This document shows, in pieces, positions 28,071 to 36,553 of a DNA stretch of 64,000 bases. The stretch's first letter is position 1, and the number at the start of each line of letters is the position of its first letter. Origin of the DNA: Flavobacteriaceae bacterium (GTDB lineage: Bacteria; Bacteroidota; Bacteroidia; Flavobacteriales; Flavobacteriaceae); contig JAKITQ010000005.1 of assembly GCA_021647985.1 (NCBI GenBank), positions 1-64,000 on the forward strand, written 5' to 3'. The notes beneath the pieces were generated by a model. The model did not search any database, had not been told where the DNA came from, and saw only the letters and a program-made list of their open reading frames with translations. The position numbers and the translations under genes were made by a program.

Positions 28071-29171
28071 TTATTCTAATTTTACTTTATCTGCATCAAC
28101 CCACGACCTTTTTTCTTTAACCACACCTTTATTTAAAATAACAATTCCAGGATTCGCCCTTACAATTGTTTTTAAAGTAGTTTCATCGCAAAAAAGAAGA
28201 TCAAATTCAAAATTATATTTTGCTTTTATCTTTAAATAATCTTTATTTGTTGAAGCTGAAAAGAAATAAACAGTATATCCATTTTGCAAAGCTTTCTCAC
28301 TGAGCTCTTTAATTTTTTGTAAGCCCTCAACTTTTGCTTTTTGCAAGTCATAAGCAACGATAAGCATTAATCGCTCTTTTTGCATCAATATATCAGTTAT
28401 GTCTTCACCATCAATTTCCATGGTAAAATCATGAATTGGTGGAACATATCCTTCTTCTATAGTTTTCGTTTTTCTATCTACAAAAGTTGCGCCTTCAATA
28501 TTCCAAGGTTTTTCTTCGGTAGTGTACTTTTTATCTACTCCATCTACTTTATAAATCCATGTGTCCTCAAAAATAGGTTTTGCAGCTCCTTCTGGAGACA
28601 CCATTCCTTCTGGTATATTCTTACCTACTGCATAAGCTCTAAAATCAACAATTGGTAAATGTTTTAATACAAAAAAAGTGATAAATATAAAAGACAAAAG
28701 GGAGACTATTGTAACAATTTTTACAAAAAATTCTGAAATAATCGGCTGAATATCATAAACACCTTTAATTAAAACTAAAATTAAAGCTATTAGTATAATA
28801 TTCTTATAAAAAGTTTCCCATGGCGTCAATGTGATTGCATCGCCAAAACAACCGCAATCGGTAACTTTATTATAATAAGCAGAATACCATGTTAAAAATA
28901 AAAAGAGCAAGGTTATAAAAAACAAACTCCAAACAGTTAGTTTGGCTTTAAAACCTACCAATAGCATGACACCAAGCATTATTTCTGCCAAAATTAAAAT
29001 AATTGAAAACTGTAAAGCATAAGGACTTAAAAAATCTAAATTTAAAACATCTGCTCCAAAATATTCTTCAAATTTATAAGCAGATCCTAAGGGGTCTACC
29101 AACTTTACAAATCCTGAAAAAATAAAAGTAACAGCAACTAAAATTCTTGCAATTTGGGTTAATATATTCAT
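28071..29171 (-). CDS. DoxX-domain membrane protein (BT_3928 family)
   Basis: A 366-residue protein. The N-terminal half is a DoxX-type four-helix domain (ILVAVTFIFSGFVKLVDPLGSAYKFEEYF at the start) with TDCGCFGDAITLTPWETFYKN, a Cys motif seen in DoxX/MauE-like proteins. After about residue 190 a soluble domain follows that looks thioredoxin-like in layout (RLMLIVAYDLQKA, VYFFSASTNKD) but lacks a CxxC site. It may take part in envelope redox or quinone chemistry. DUF1599 lies just upstream, the order common in Bacteroidota. Confidence 0.78.
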   Translation of the reverse strand: MNILTQIARILVAVTFIFSGFVKLVDPLGSAYKFEEYFGADVLNLDFLSPYALQFSIILILAEIMLGVMLLVGFKAKLTVWSLFFITLLFLFLTWYSAYYNKVTDCGCFGDAITLTPWETFYKNIILIALILVLIKGVYDIQPIISEFFVKIVTIVSLLSFIFITFFVLKHLPIVDFRAYAVGKNIPEGMVSPEGAAKPIFEDTWIYKVDGVDKKYTTEEKPWNIEGATFVDRKTKTIEEGYVPPIHDFTMEIDGEDITDILMQKERLMLIVAYDLQKAKVEGLQKIKELSEKALQNGYTVYFFSASTNKDYLKIKAKYNFEFDLLFCDETTLKTIVRANPGIVILNKGVVKEKRSWVDADKVKLE

Positions 29172-29194
29172 TTATAATTATTATAATAGTTTAT

Positions 29195-29737
29195 TTAATT
29201 TCCTTCACGCATCAAAATTAAAGCAAAAACAGCATAGTTTATCATATCTTGATAATTGGCATCTATTCCTTCAGAAACCAATGTTTTTCCTTTATTATTC
29301 TCAATTTGCTTAACGCGGAGTAATTTCTGTAAAATTAAATCTGTTAAAGAACTCACACGCATATCACGCCAGGCCTCACCATAATCATGGTTCTTATTTT
29401 CCATTAAGGTTTTTGTTTCGGCTACGTGTTTATCGTATAAACTAATGGCTTCATCAACATTAGTATCAGGTTTATCAACAATTCCTTTTTCAATTTGAAT
29501 TAATGCCATAACAGAATAATTGATTATTCCGATAAATTCAGAAATTTCATCTTCATCTACCTTTCTTACAATATTCTCTTGCAATTGTCTTATTCTTTGC
29601 GCTTTTATAAAAATTTGATCGGTTAATGAAGGTAAACGCAAAATGCGCCAGGCACTTCCATAATCGGTCATTTTGTTTATAAAAAGAGAACGGCATTTCT
29701 CAATTACACCATCATATTCTTCTTTAGTTCTTTGCAT
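29195..29737 (-). CDS. DUF1599 protein
   Basis: A 180-residue soluble protein made of two similar halves. Each half repeats the pattern KMTDYGSAWRILRLPSLTDQIFIKA.RIRQLQE (residues about 20-52) and NHDYGEAWRDMRVSSLTDLILQKLLRVKQIE (about 110-140), each followed by a helix ending in NY.V.ALI. This internal duplication is characteristic of DUF1599. The function is unknown; the D-Y-G/W-R pattern suggests a nucleotide-binding all-alpha fold, which is only my inference. The gene ends 23 bp before BT_3928. Confidence 0.85.
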   Translation of the reverse strand: MQRTKEEYDGVIEKCRSLFINKMTDYGSAWRILRLPSLTDQIFIKAQRIRQLQENIVRKVDEDEISEFIGIINYSVMALIQIEKGIVDKPDTNVDEAISLYDKHVAETKTLMENKNHDYGEAWRDMRVSSLTDLILQKLLRVKQIENNKGKTLVSEGIDANYQDMINYAVFALILMREGN

Positions 29738-29862
29738 GTAAATTGTATAAAATAAGAGATTTTGATTATTCGCATTATTAAAACGAATTTATAAAAATCT
29801 AATGAATTATTATCCATGGTTTGTTTATTTTTACAAAAGATATTAATTCTAAAATTAAATTT

Positions 29863-30447
29863 ATGCAAAGGATAGCTGTGTTTTGCGGGTCGAGTATTGG
29901 TTTTAATGGCGTCTATGAAAATGAAGCCAAAAAAGTAGGTGCGTATTTTGCTCAAAAAAATATAGGTTTGGTATATGGTGGTGGTAAAATTGGCATGATG
30001 GGAGCTATTGCCGATGCTATACTCGAAAACAAAGGCGAAGTTATTGGTGTAATTCCTGAGCTTTTAAGACATGAAGAGGTAGCACACACCCAAATTACAA
30101 GAATGATAGTGACTAAGAAAATGTCAAAAAGAAAAGTAAAAATTAGCAAACTAGTTGATGGATATATTGCTATGGCCGGTGGTTTTGGCACCTTAGATGA
30201 AATATTTGAAGCACTTACATTGGGGCAATTAGGTATCGAAAACAAACCAATTGGCATTTTAAATACCAATAATTTTTTTACACATACTTTAAATCAGTTA
30301 GACCTTATGGTTAAAGAAGGGTTTTTAAAACAAATTAATCGAGACATGGTTTTGGTAAGTGACAATATTGAGGAATTAATTGAGAAAATGAGCAGTTATC
30401 AAGCCCCAAAAATGAGTAAAATTGTCAATACTGTAGCGAGCAAATAA
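29863..30447 (+). CDS. LOG-family phosphoribohydrolase
   Basis: A 194-residue protein of the LONELY GUY / TIGR00730 family, which releases free bases from nucleoside 5'-monophosphates. It starts IAVFCGSSIG and carries GLVYGGGKIGMMGAIADA and the nucleotide-binding block MAGGFGTLDEIFEALT, where the usual PGG is AGG. Start at ATG 29863; an upstream TTG would add an atypical tail. folP begins 2 bp after the stop, so the two are co-transcribed. Confidence 0.9.
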   Translation: MQRIAVFCGSSIGFNGVYENEAKKVGAYFAQKNIGLVYGGGKIGMMGAIADAILENKGEVIGVIPELLRHEEVAHTQITRMIVTKKMSKRKVKISKLVDGYIAMAGGFGTLDEIFEALTLGQLGIENKPIGILNTNNFFTHTLNQLDLMVKEGFLKQINRDMVLVSDNIEELIEKMSSYQAPKMSKIVNTVASK

Positions 30448-30449
30448 AA

Positions 30450-31274
30450 ATGAAAAGTATAAATTGTAAAGGGACCTTAATTGATTTAAATTCGCCCAAA
30501 GTTATGGGTATTTTAAACCTTACTCCTGATTCTTTTTACGACGGCGGAAAATACAAATCAGATAAGGAAATTCTTTTTCAAATTGAAAAAATGCTAAAAG
30601 ATGGAGCTACTTTTATAGATATTGGTGCTTATTCTTCAAGGCCTGGAGCAAAAAATATTAGTGAAGAAACAGAATTGTCACGCATAATACCTGTTTTAAA
30701 AATTGTTATTGATAATTTTCCTGAAATATTAATTTCTATTGACACTTTTAGAAGTAAAGTTGCCAAACAATGTATTGCTATTGGAGCCAGTATGATTAAC
30801 GATATTTCAGCCGGTAGTATGGATACTAATATGTTTACCACCATTGCTGAAATGCAAGTTCCATATATTATGATGCATATGCAGGGTACACCACAAAATA
30901 TGCGACAAAAGGTTGTTTATCATGATTTGATACAAGATATTATCTACTACTTCTCGAAAAAAATTAATCAGTTGAGAAATTTAGGAGTAAACGATTTGAT
31001 TTTAGATGTTGGTTTTGGTTTTAGTAAAACACTAGATCAAAATTATGAATTACTCCATAATTTGAACTTATTTACCAATTTGAATTTACCTATTCTTTCC
31101 GGTTTATCAAGAAAATCAATGTTGTACAATTATTTAAATATCACAAACAAAGAAGCTTTAAATGCAACAACAGTCGTAAATACCGTCGCTTTACAACAAG
31201 GATCAAACATTTTAAGAGTTCATGATGTCAAAGAGGCAGTAGAAACTATTAAAATATTAAAAAAAGTAAAATAA
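30450..31274 (+). CDS. folP: dihydropteroate synthase
   Basis: The folate-pathway enzyme joining 4-aminobenzoate to the pterin pyrophosphate. The 274 residues contain VMGILNLTPDSFYDGG, FIDIGAYSSRPGA, ISIDTFRS, MINDISAG, YIMMHMQGTPQNMR, LILDVGFGFSKT and the closing ILRVHDVKEAVE, all DHPS landmarks in order. It sits 2 bp after the LOG gene and is followed by the lipoprotein gene 4 bp later. Confidence 0.95.
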   Translation: MKSINCKGTLIDLNSPKVMGILNLTPDSFYDGGKYKSDKEILFQIEKMLKDGATFIDIGAYSSRPGAKNISEETELSRIIPVLKIVIDNFPEILISIDTFRSKVAKQCIAIGASMINDISAGSMDTNMFTTIAEMQVPYIMMHMQGTPQNMRQKVVYHDLIQDIIYYFSKKINQLRNLGVNDLILDVGFGFSKTLDQNYELLHNLNLFTNLNLPILSGLSRKSMLYNYLNITNKEALNATTVVNTVALQQGSNILRVHDVKEAVETIKILKKVK

Positions 31275-31278
31275 TATT

Positions 31279-31953
31279 ATGCAAAAACATCATTCGCTGT
31301 CAGTTTTTATATTATTAATACTTTTTACCAGTTGTCTGGATAAAAAAATTCAATTACCTAAAATTGAATCTGAAGGAATTTCTGATATATACAACCATTC
31401 AAGTATTTGGATATTTTTTGAAATAAAAGATGGAGACACCATAGCTAAATTAAATAAAAACAATAAAATTATAAACACGGACTGGATTTATAATATTGAT
31501 AAAAGGCTACCAATGCAAAAAATCACCCCTTTTTTACATGAAATGCAAGAAAATAAAAACAAAGATTCTATGCACAAAAAAGGAGGTATGCTTAATTATT
31601 TTAGTTATGCTGATATACTTAACAATAAAAATGCATTAATTTATATGCATCCAACCAACTATATCTACACAGAAAAAGCGTACCAAGAACTATTAACAAA
31701 AGAAGGTAGCAAAAAAATAATTGAATTGAACATTCAAAATGATCAATTATTTTTGGATGAAGAAAAAATAGACTTGACTAAATTAAGTGATTCACTTAAT
31801 AATATCCATTTTAAAGATAGCTTAAACAACGTGAAATTAATAGTAAAATATAATGGTAATCTCAGTTATCAAAATTACTTAAAAACAAAAATTATACTAA
31901 ACAATACTAAAGTTAAAATTGATTCAACCGAATATATTTATAGTTTAAAATAA
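31279..31953 (+). CDS. lipoprotein of unknown function
   Basis: A 224-residue protein with a lipoprotein signal (LILLFTSC at the lipobox) and no recognised domain. The mature part is Lys/Asn-rich with a DGDTIAKLNKNNKIINTDWIYN stretch and a C-terminal ILNNTKVKIDSTEYIYSLK. It lies between folP and cdaA in the same orientation and close spacing, so it probably belongs to that operon. I cannot suggest a function. Confidence 0.6.
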   Translation: MQKHHSLSVFILLILFTSCLDKKIQLPKIESEGISDIYNHSSIWIFFEIKDGDTIAKLNKNNKIINTDWIYNIDKRLPMQKITPFLHEMQENKNKDSMHKKGGMLNYFSYADILNNKNALIYMHPTNYIYTEKAYQELLTKEGSKKIIELNIQNDQLFLDEEKIDLTKLSDSLNNIHFKDSLNNVKLIVKYNGNLSYQNYLKTKIILNNTKVKIDSTEYIYSLK

Positions 31954-31982
31954 TTCTTACATTTACAAAAACTAACAACCTA

Positions 31983-32765
31983 TTGGACGCCATAGATTTT
32001 TTAAATATCAGCTTTTTAGACATTTTAGATATTGTTTTAGTTGCTGTTCTTCTATTTTATATCTTTAAACTTATACGAGGTACTGCTGCAATTAATATTT
32101 TTATTGGAATTGCAATAATTTACTTAATTTGGAAATTAACGCAAGCCCTCGAAATGGAATTATTAAGTGATATACTTGGTAAATTCTTGGGTGGTGGTTT
32201 TATTGCTTTGATTATTGTATTTCAACAAGAAATAAGAAAGTTTTTATTGATGGTTGGCTCTACGAATATTGCTTCGAAAAAAGGGTTTCTTAGGTATTTT
32301 AGTTTTTTAAAAACAGAAAAAGTTCCAAATAATCATGTTGATGAAATTGTTGCTTTTTGTGATGAGATGGCAAAAATAAAAACTGGTGTTTTAATTGTAT
32401 TAGAAAGAAATAACAGTTTGGAATTTGTAAAGTTAACCGGTGACCCAATGCATATTGAAGTGAACAAACCTATATTAAAAAGTATTTTTTACAAAAATAG
32501 CCCCTTACATGATGGTGCTATTATAATTGAAAAAGATATAATCACGGCTACCAGAGTTATTTTACCAATAGAAAACACCATTGATATTCCTTCGCATTTT
32601 GGCTTAAGGCATAGAGCTGCTTTGGGTATAACTACAAGATCTGATGCACTTGCCATTGTAGTTTCTGAAGAAACTGGCCAAATTTCATACATTAATAATG
32701 GTGCATTTATTCTTTTTGAAGACAGTAATGAACTAACTGAAATCATTAAAGAAGACCTTTCTTAA
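31983..32765 (+). CDS. cdaA: diadenylate cyclase CdaA
   Basis: A membrane-bound enzyme that makes the second messenger c-di-AMP from two ATP. Three N-terminal membrane helices (to about residue 85) are followed by the linker FQQEIRKFLLMVGSTN and the DAC domain with the catalytic SPLHDGAIII (DGA) and LRHRAALGIT (RHR) motifs, and SEETGQIS. The start is TTG at 31983, in agreement with family length (260 aa). c-di-AMP often controls K+ transport, so the trk genes 15 kb away are possible targets, but nothing here shows it. Confidence 0.92.
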   Translation: MDAIDFLNISFLDILDIVLVAVLLFYIFKLIRGTAAINIFIGIAIIYLIWKLTQALEMELLSDILGKFLGGGFIALIIVFQQEIRKFLLMVGSTNIASKKGFLRYFSFLKTEKVPNNHVDEIVAFCDEMAKIKTGVLIVLERNNSLEFVKLTGDPMHIEVNKPILKSIFYKNSPLHDGAIIIEKDIITATRVILPIENTIDIPSHFGLRHRAALGITTRSDALAIVVSEETGQISYINNGAFILFEDSNELTEIIKEDLS

Positions 32766-32779
32766 TTCACCTTATTTTT

Positions 32780-33307
32780 ATGAGTAAGCAATTAATTTTT
32801 GAAACAGAGCGACTAGTTTTCCGACAATTTTCACCTGTTGATAAAGACTCTTTTTTTGATATGATGGGCAATCCAAAAGTAATGCAACCCATACCTTCAC
32901 CAACATTAACAAGAGGAGAAAGCGATTTACAATTGCATGAAATATTAACACTTTATAAAATTAAATCTGAAAAGAAAATATGGGCAGTAGATCTTAAAAG
33001 TAATTTTGAAATGATAGGCCTATCTGGATTAATTATCAATAACGAAAATGAAAATGAAATAGCCTATCGGTTAAGAGAAAAATATTGGAAACATGGTTAT
33101 GGTACTGAAATAGCCGCCGGTTTAATAAAATATGGTTTTAAAAAACTGCATTTTGACCTTATAACAGGCGATGCCTATATTCACAATTTAAAATCGATCA
33201 AAATATTAGAAAAATTCATGTTTTTTAACAAAGAATTTTTCAATGAAAAAGATAACTGCCTTGACAGAAGATATAAATTGTATAAAAAAGATTGGTTAAA
33301 AGCATAA
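32780..33307 (+). CDS. GNAT N-acetyltransferase (RimJ/RimL type)
   Basis: A 175-residue acetyltransferase. It opens LIFETERLVFRQFSPVDKDSFFDMM, typical of the Acetyltransf_3 subgroup, and has the acetyl-CoA loop at YRLREKYWKHGYGTEIAAGLI and the later IHNLKSIKILEKFMF helix. The substrate may be a small molecule or protein N-terminus. It lies 14 bp after cdaA. Confidence 0.85.
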   Translation: MSKQLIFETERLVFRQFSPVDKDSFFDMMGNPKVMQPIPSPTLTRGESDLQLHEILTLYKIKSEKKIWAVDLKSNFEMIGLSGLIINNENENEIAYRLREKYWKHGYGTEIAAGLIKYGFKKLHFDLITGDAYIHNLKSIKILEKFMFFNKEFFNEKDNCLDRRYKLYKKDWLKA

Positions 33308-33308
33308 A

Positions 33309-35087
33309 TTAACTAGCCTTTTTCTGTATAAATTGGATATTATATAATTTACTGTAATAACCTTTTCTATCCAACAATTCTTTATGTGTACCTTGCTCAA
33401 CTATTTTCCCTTCATCCATAACAATAATCTTATCCGCCTTTTTAATTGTAGCCAGTCTATGTGCAATGATAATTGAAGTTCTATTTTTAGTTATTTTCTC
33501 TGTTGCCTTCTGAATCAATTTTTCTGACTGAGAATCTATAGAGGAAGTAGCCTCATCTAATATCAATATACTTGGTTTACTAACAGATGCTCTTAAAAAA
33601 GCAATTAATTGTCTTTGCCCTACAGAAAGCATTACTCCTCTTTCTTTTACATTGTAATTATAATTATTTGGCAGAGACATAATAAAATCATGTATTCCTA
33701 TTTCTTTTGCCGCAACTTTAACTTCATCTAAAGTAATCGCTTCATTCTTTAAGGTAATATTATTATAAATAGTATCAGAAAATAAGAATACATCTTGTAA
33801 TACAACTGCTATTTGGTTACGTAATTCATGTAACGTATAATTGCTAATAGCAATACCATCAATACAAATCTCACCCTGATCTATATTATAAAATCGGTTC
33901 AGTAAATTAATAATTGTTGATTTTCCTGCCCCGGTTGCGCCAACAATTGCAACTGTATCTCCTGCTTGAATATTAAATGAAATACCTTTAACAACTTCTT
34001 CTCCTTTAATATAACTAAAATAAACGTTTTTAAAAGAGATATTGCCCACAAAGGAAGTCGTGATTTTTTCACCACTATCAGTCTCGGTTTGATTAGAATC
34101 CATGATTTTAAAGACTCTTTCAGCTGCAACCATTCCCATTTGTAAAGTATTGAATTTATCAGCGATTTGCCTTAATGGTCTAAATAACATGTTGTTCATC
34201 ATAATAAAACTAATAATCTCACCGGCAGATATAGAACTATCAATTGCCGCATTTAAACCTCCATACCATACAACCAAACCAATAGCAATAGATGGCAATA
34301 ATTCGGCAATCGGAAAAAATACTGAATTATACCAAACTGTTCTAATCCATGCTTTTTTATGTTTGTTATTTATTGCCTTGAATTTGTCATACTCTATTTT
34401 CTCTCTGGTAAACAATTGAATGATTCGCATACCAGTTAAACGTTCTTGAATAAAACTATTCAAATTTGAAACCTCAGTTCTTACTTCCTGAAAAGCAGAT
34501 TTCATTGCCTTTTGAAAAATTTTTGTAGCAAAAATTAATATGGGTAAAATTGCAAATACGATTAGAGCCAATTGCCAATTCATCCATAACATAACCATTG
34601 CAATAATTAGCATTTTTAACAAATCACTAATAATCATAAATAATCCCTGTCCAAATACACTAGCAATTGTTTCAATATCTGAGACTACTCTGGTAACCAA
34701 TTTACCAACGGATGAATTGTTAAAATACTGCATTTTAAAATGCAATAAATGTTTAAAAATCTGGGTACGTATATCCTTTATAATATTTTGACCTAGCCAA
34801 TTGGCAAAGTAAATAAAAAAGAATTGGAAAATCACTTCAATTGTCAATACTATTAACATTAGTACTGCAAAAAACAATAATTGTTGCGCTTCTCTATTTA
34901 CAATATAGTCATCAATTATTTGTTTTAATAAAATGGGTCTTATTGCTGCAAAAATCGCCAGTAACAATACTGAAATAACAGATATTGTAAACTGTTTTTT
35001 ATATGCTTTAGCATAAGTCATAAGCCTTACAAAAAGCTTATAATCATATACTTTACCAGTTACTTTATTATTTTTTTTGTTTTCCAA
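33309..35087 (-). CDS. ABC exporter, fused permease and ATPase
   Basis: A 592-residue half-transporter of the MsbA/MDR type. Six membrane helices occupy residues to about 320. The ATPase has Walker A GATGAGKST, Q-loop VVLQDVFLFSDT, the signature LSVGQRQLIAFLRA (LSVGQ instead of LSGGQ), Walker B ILILDEATSSID and the H-loop IIIAHRLATI. Substrate unknown; lipids or drugs are usual. Translation probably starts at TTG 35087, inside the last 20 bp of truA, so the two are coupled. Confidence 0.9.
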   Translation of the reverse strand: MENKKNNKVTGKVYDYKLFVRLMTYAKAYKKQFTISVISVLLLAIFAAIRPILLKQIIDDYIVNREAQQLLFFAVLMLIVLTIEVIFQFFFIYFANWLGQNIIKDIRTQIFKHLLHFKMQYFNNSSVGKLVTRVVSDIETIASVFGQGLFMIISDLLKMLIIAMVMLWMNWQLALIVFAILPILIFATKIFQKAMKSAFQEVRTEVSNLNSFIQERLTGMRIIQLFTREKIEYDKFKAINNKHKKAWIRTVWYNSVFFPIAELLPSIAIGLVVWYGGLNAAIDSSISAGEIISFIMMNNMLFRPLRQIADKFNTLQMGMVAAERVFKIMDSNQTETDSGEKITTSFVGNISFKNVYFSYIKGEEVVKGISFNIQAGDTVAIVGATGAGKSTIINLLNRFYNIDQGEICIDGIAISNYTLHELRNQIAVVLQDVFLFSDTIYNNITLKNEAITLDEVKVAAKEIGIHDFIMSLPNNYNYNVKERGVMLSVGQRQLIAFLRASVSKPSILILDEATSSIDSQSEKLIQKATEKITKNRTSIIIAHRLATIKKADKIIVMDEGKIVEQGTHKELLDRKGYYSKLYNIQFIQKKAS

Positions 35088-35838
35088 AATTATGATTCAA
35101 TATTTCCTCAGCATATGCAACTTTACACAAAAATAAACCATGTGCTTTAACAGATGCTCCTGCCTTGGTACGATCTTGACTTTCTATTATTTTTCTAAAA
35201 TCATCTAAATTTATTTTTCCTAATCCTATTTCTAATAAGGTACCGACAATGGCTCTTACCATGTTGCGCAAAAACCGATTTGCACTAATTTTAAAAATCA
35301 AAATATTACCCTCTCTTTGCCAAACGGCATTAGAAATTGTACAATTGTATGTTTTAACATCTGTTTTTGATCTAGAAAAACATTTAAAATTTTCATATGC
35401 ATAGAGTAATTTTGCTGCCTTATTCATTTTTTCTATATCATATTCAAGACCATTTACCTGTAATGCCAAATCGGTTACAAAAGGGTCTTTACGCAAACTT
35501 ATTTTATACTCATAACTCCGGCAAACAGCATCGAACCTAGCATGAGCCTTATTATTAACCTTAAATATTTTTATTATTGCAATATCTTTTGGCAAAAAGG
35601 CATTCAACTTAAAATGTAAATTTCCTTCGTCAAATATTCTACCACAATCAAAATGCAAAAAAAATTGAACTGCATGGACTCCTGCATCCGTTCTACCACA
35701 GCCAACTACAGCAATTTTTTCGCCTAATAAAATCGATAATGCCTTTTCCATCTCTTCTTGAACAGAATTAGCATTAGGTTGTATTTGCCAACCGTGATAC
35801 ATTTTTCCATTGTAAGAAAGTTCAATAAAATATCTCAA
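35068..35838 (-). CDS. truA: tRNA pseudouridine(38-40) synthase
   Basis: Converts uridines 38-40 of the anticodon arm to pseudouridine. The 256 residues start MRYFIELSYNGKMYHGWQ and carry the catalytic Asp51 in GCGRTDAGVHA. SANRFLRNMVRAIVGTLLEIG and KAGASVKAHGLFLCKV are the other family blocks. The start codon is TTG (35838), as no ATG precedes the conserved first strand. The ABC exporter gene overlaps its 3' end. Confidence 0.95.
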   Translation of the reverse strand: MRYFIELSYNGKMYHGWQIQPNANSVQEEMEKALSILLGEKIAVVGCGRTDAGVHAVQFFLHFDCGRIFDEGNLHFKLNAFLPKDIAIIKIFKVNNKAHARFDAVCRSYEYKISLRKDPFVTDLALQVNGLEYDIEKMNKAAKLLYAYENFKCFSRSKTDVKTYNCTISNAVWQREGNILIFKISANRFLRNMVRAIVGTLLEIGLGKINLDDFRKIIESQDRTKAGASVKAHGLFLCKVAYAEEILNHNFGKQKK

Positions 35839-35892
35839 AAACTTGTATTTTTACGAAAAACAAAGATAATATAATTATACATTAAATTTTCA

Positions 35893-36390
35893 ATGAGAAA
35901 AATATTACTCCTTTCTGATACTCACGGATTTATAGATGATAAAGTTTTAAACTATTGTCGTCAAGCGGATGAAGTTTGGCATGCTGGAGACATTGGAAAT
36001 ATGTTGGTGGTAGATCAAATTAAAAAAATAACCAAATTAAGGGCTGTTTATGGTAATATTGATGATAAAATAATAAGATCTGAATTTCCTTTAGACAATA
36101 TATTTAGCATTGAAAATGTAAAAGTTTGGATAACACATATTGGTGGTTACCCCAATCGATATAATCAAAGAATTAAAGAGCAGTTGGTTAAAAACCCTCC
36201 TGATTTATTTATTTCTGGACATTCACACATTTTAAAGGTACAATTCGATAAAACAATTAACTTATTGCATTTAAATCCGGGTGCCATTGGTAATTACGGA
36301 ATACACCAAGTAAAAACCATGCTCAGGTTTGAAATTGAAAAAACTGAAATAAAAAATCTAGAGGTTATTGAAATTAAGAAAAATACGTAG
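35893..36390 (+). CDS. YfcE/MJ0936-family metallophosphoesterase
   Basis: A 165-residue calcineurin-fold phosphodiesterase. Metal-binding motifs in order are LLSDTHGFI (D-x-H), VWHAGDIGN (GD), VYGNIDD (GN.D), THIGGY and FISGHSHILK (GH.H), all intact. Substrate unknown. Its TAG stop at 36388-36390 is made of the first three bases of the second 165-bp inverted-repeat element, so the element has defined the present C-terminus (EIKKNT). Confidence 0.9.
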   Translation: MRKILLLSDTHGFIDDKVLNYCRQADEVWHAGDIGNMLVVDQIKKITKLRAVYGNIDDKIIRSEFPLDNIFSIENVKVWITHIGGYPNRYNQRIKEQLVKNPPDLFISGHSHILKVQFDKTINLLHLNPGAIGNYGIHQVKTMLRFEIEKTEIKNLEVIEIKKNT

Positions 36391-36552
36391 TGTCTGGTTG
36401 GAAATAGATGGTTTATAATAAATTGAAGTGTTTTTGATGAGAATTTGATTTATTTTTATGAGGTGATACCTTAGTATCAGGCGATTAAAAATAAAATAAA
36501 TTATCGCAAAAAGACACGATTTTAAATCTCATGTATTTCCAACCAGACACTA
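36388..36552 (+). mobile_element. 165-bp miniature inverted-repeat element, copy 2
   Basis: This copy has ends TAGTGTCTGG and CCAGACACTA and the same length and inner hairpins as copy 1 at 3736-3900. The fifth base of the left arm (A to G) and its partner in the right arm (T to C) changed together, so pairing of the ends is kept. It fills the whole gap between the phosphoesterase gene, whose stop codon it supplies, and the convergent kinase gene. Confidence 0.75.
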
Positions 36553-36553
36553 C

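Noticed and set aside
27990-28075. Fluoride riboswitch ahead of crcB
   Set aside because: Only 4 bp separate crcB from the upstream gene and no fluoride-aptamer-like pseudoknot could be made out.
29704-29955. 83-codon minus frame between DUF1599 and LOG genes
   Set aside because: It overlaps the start of both real genes and has neither a start context nor a domain.
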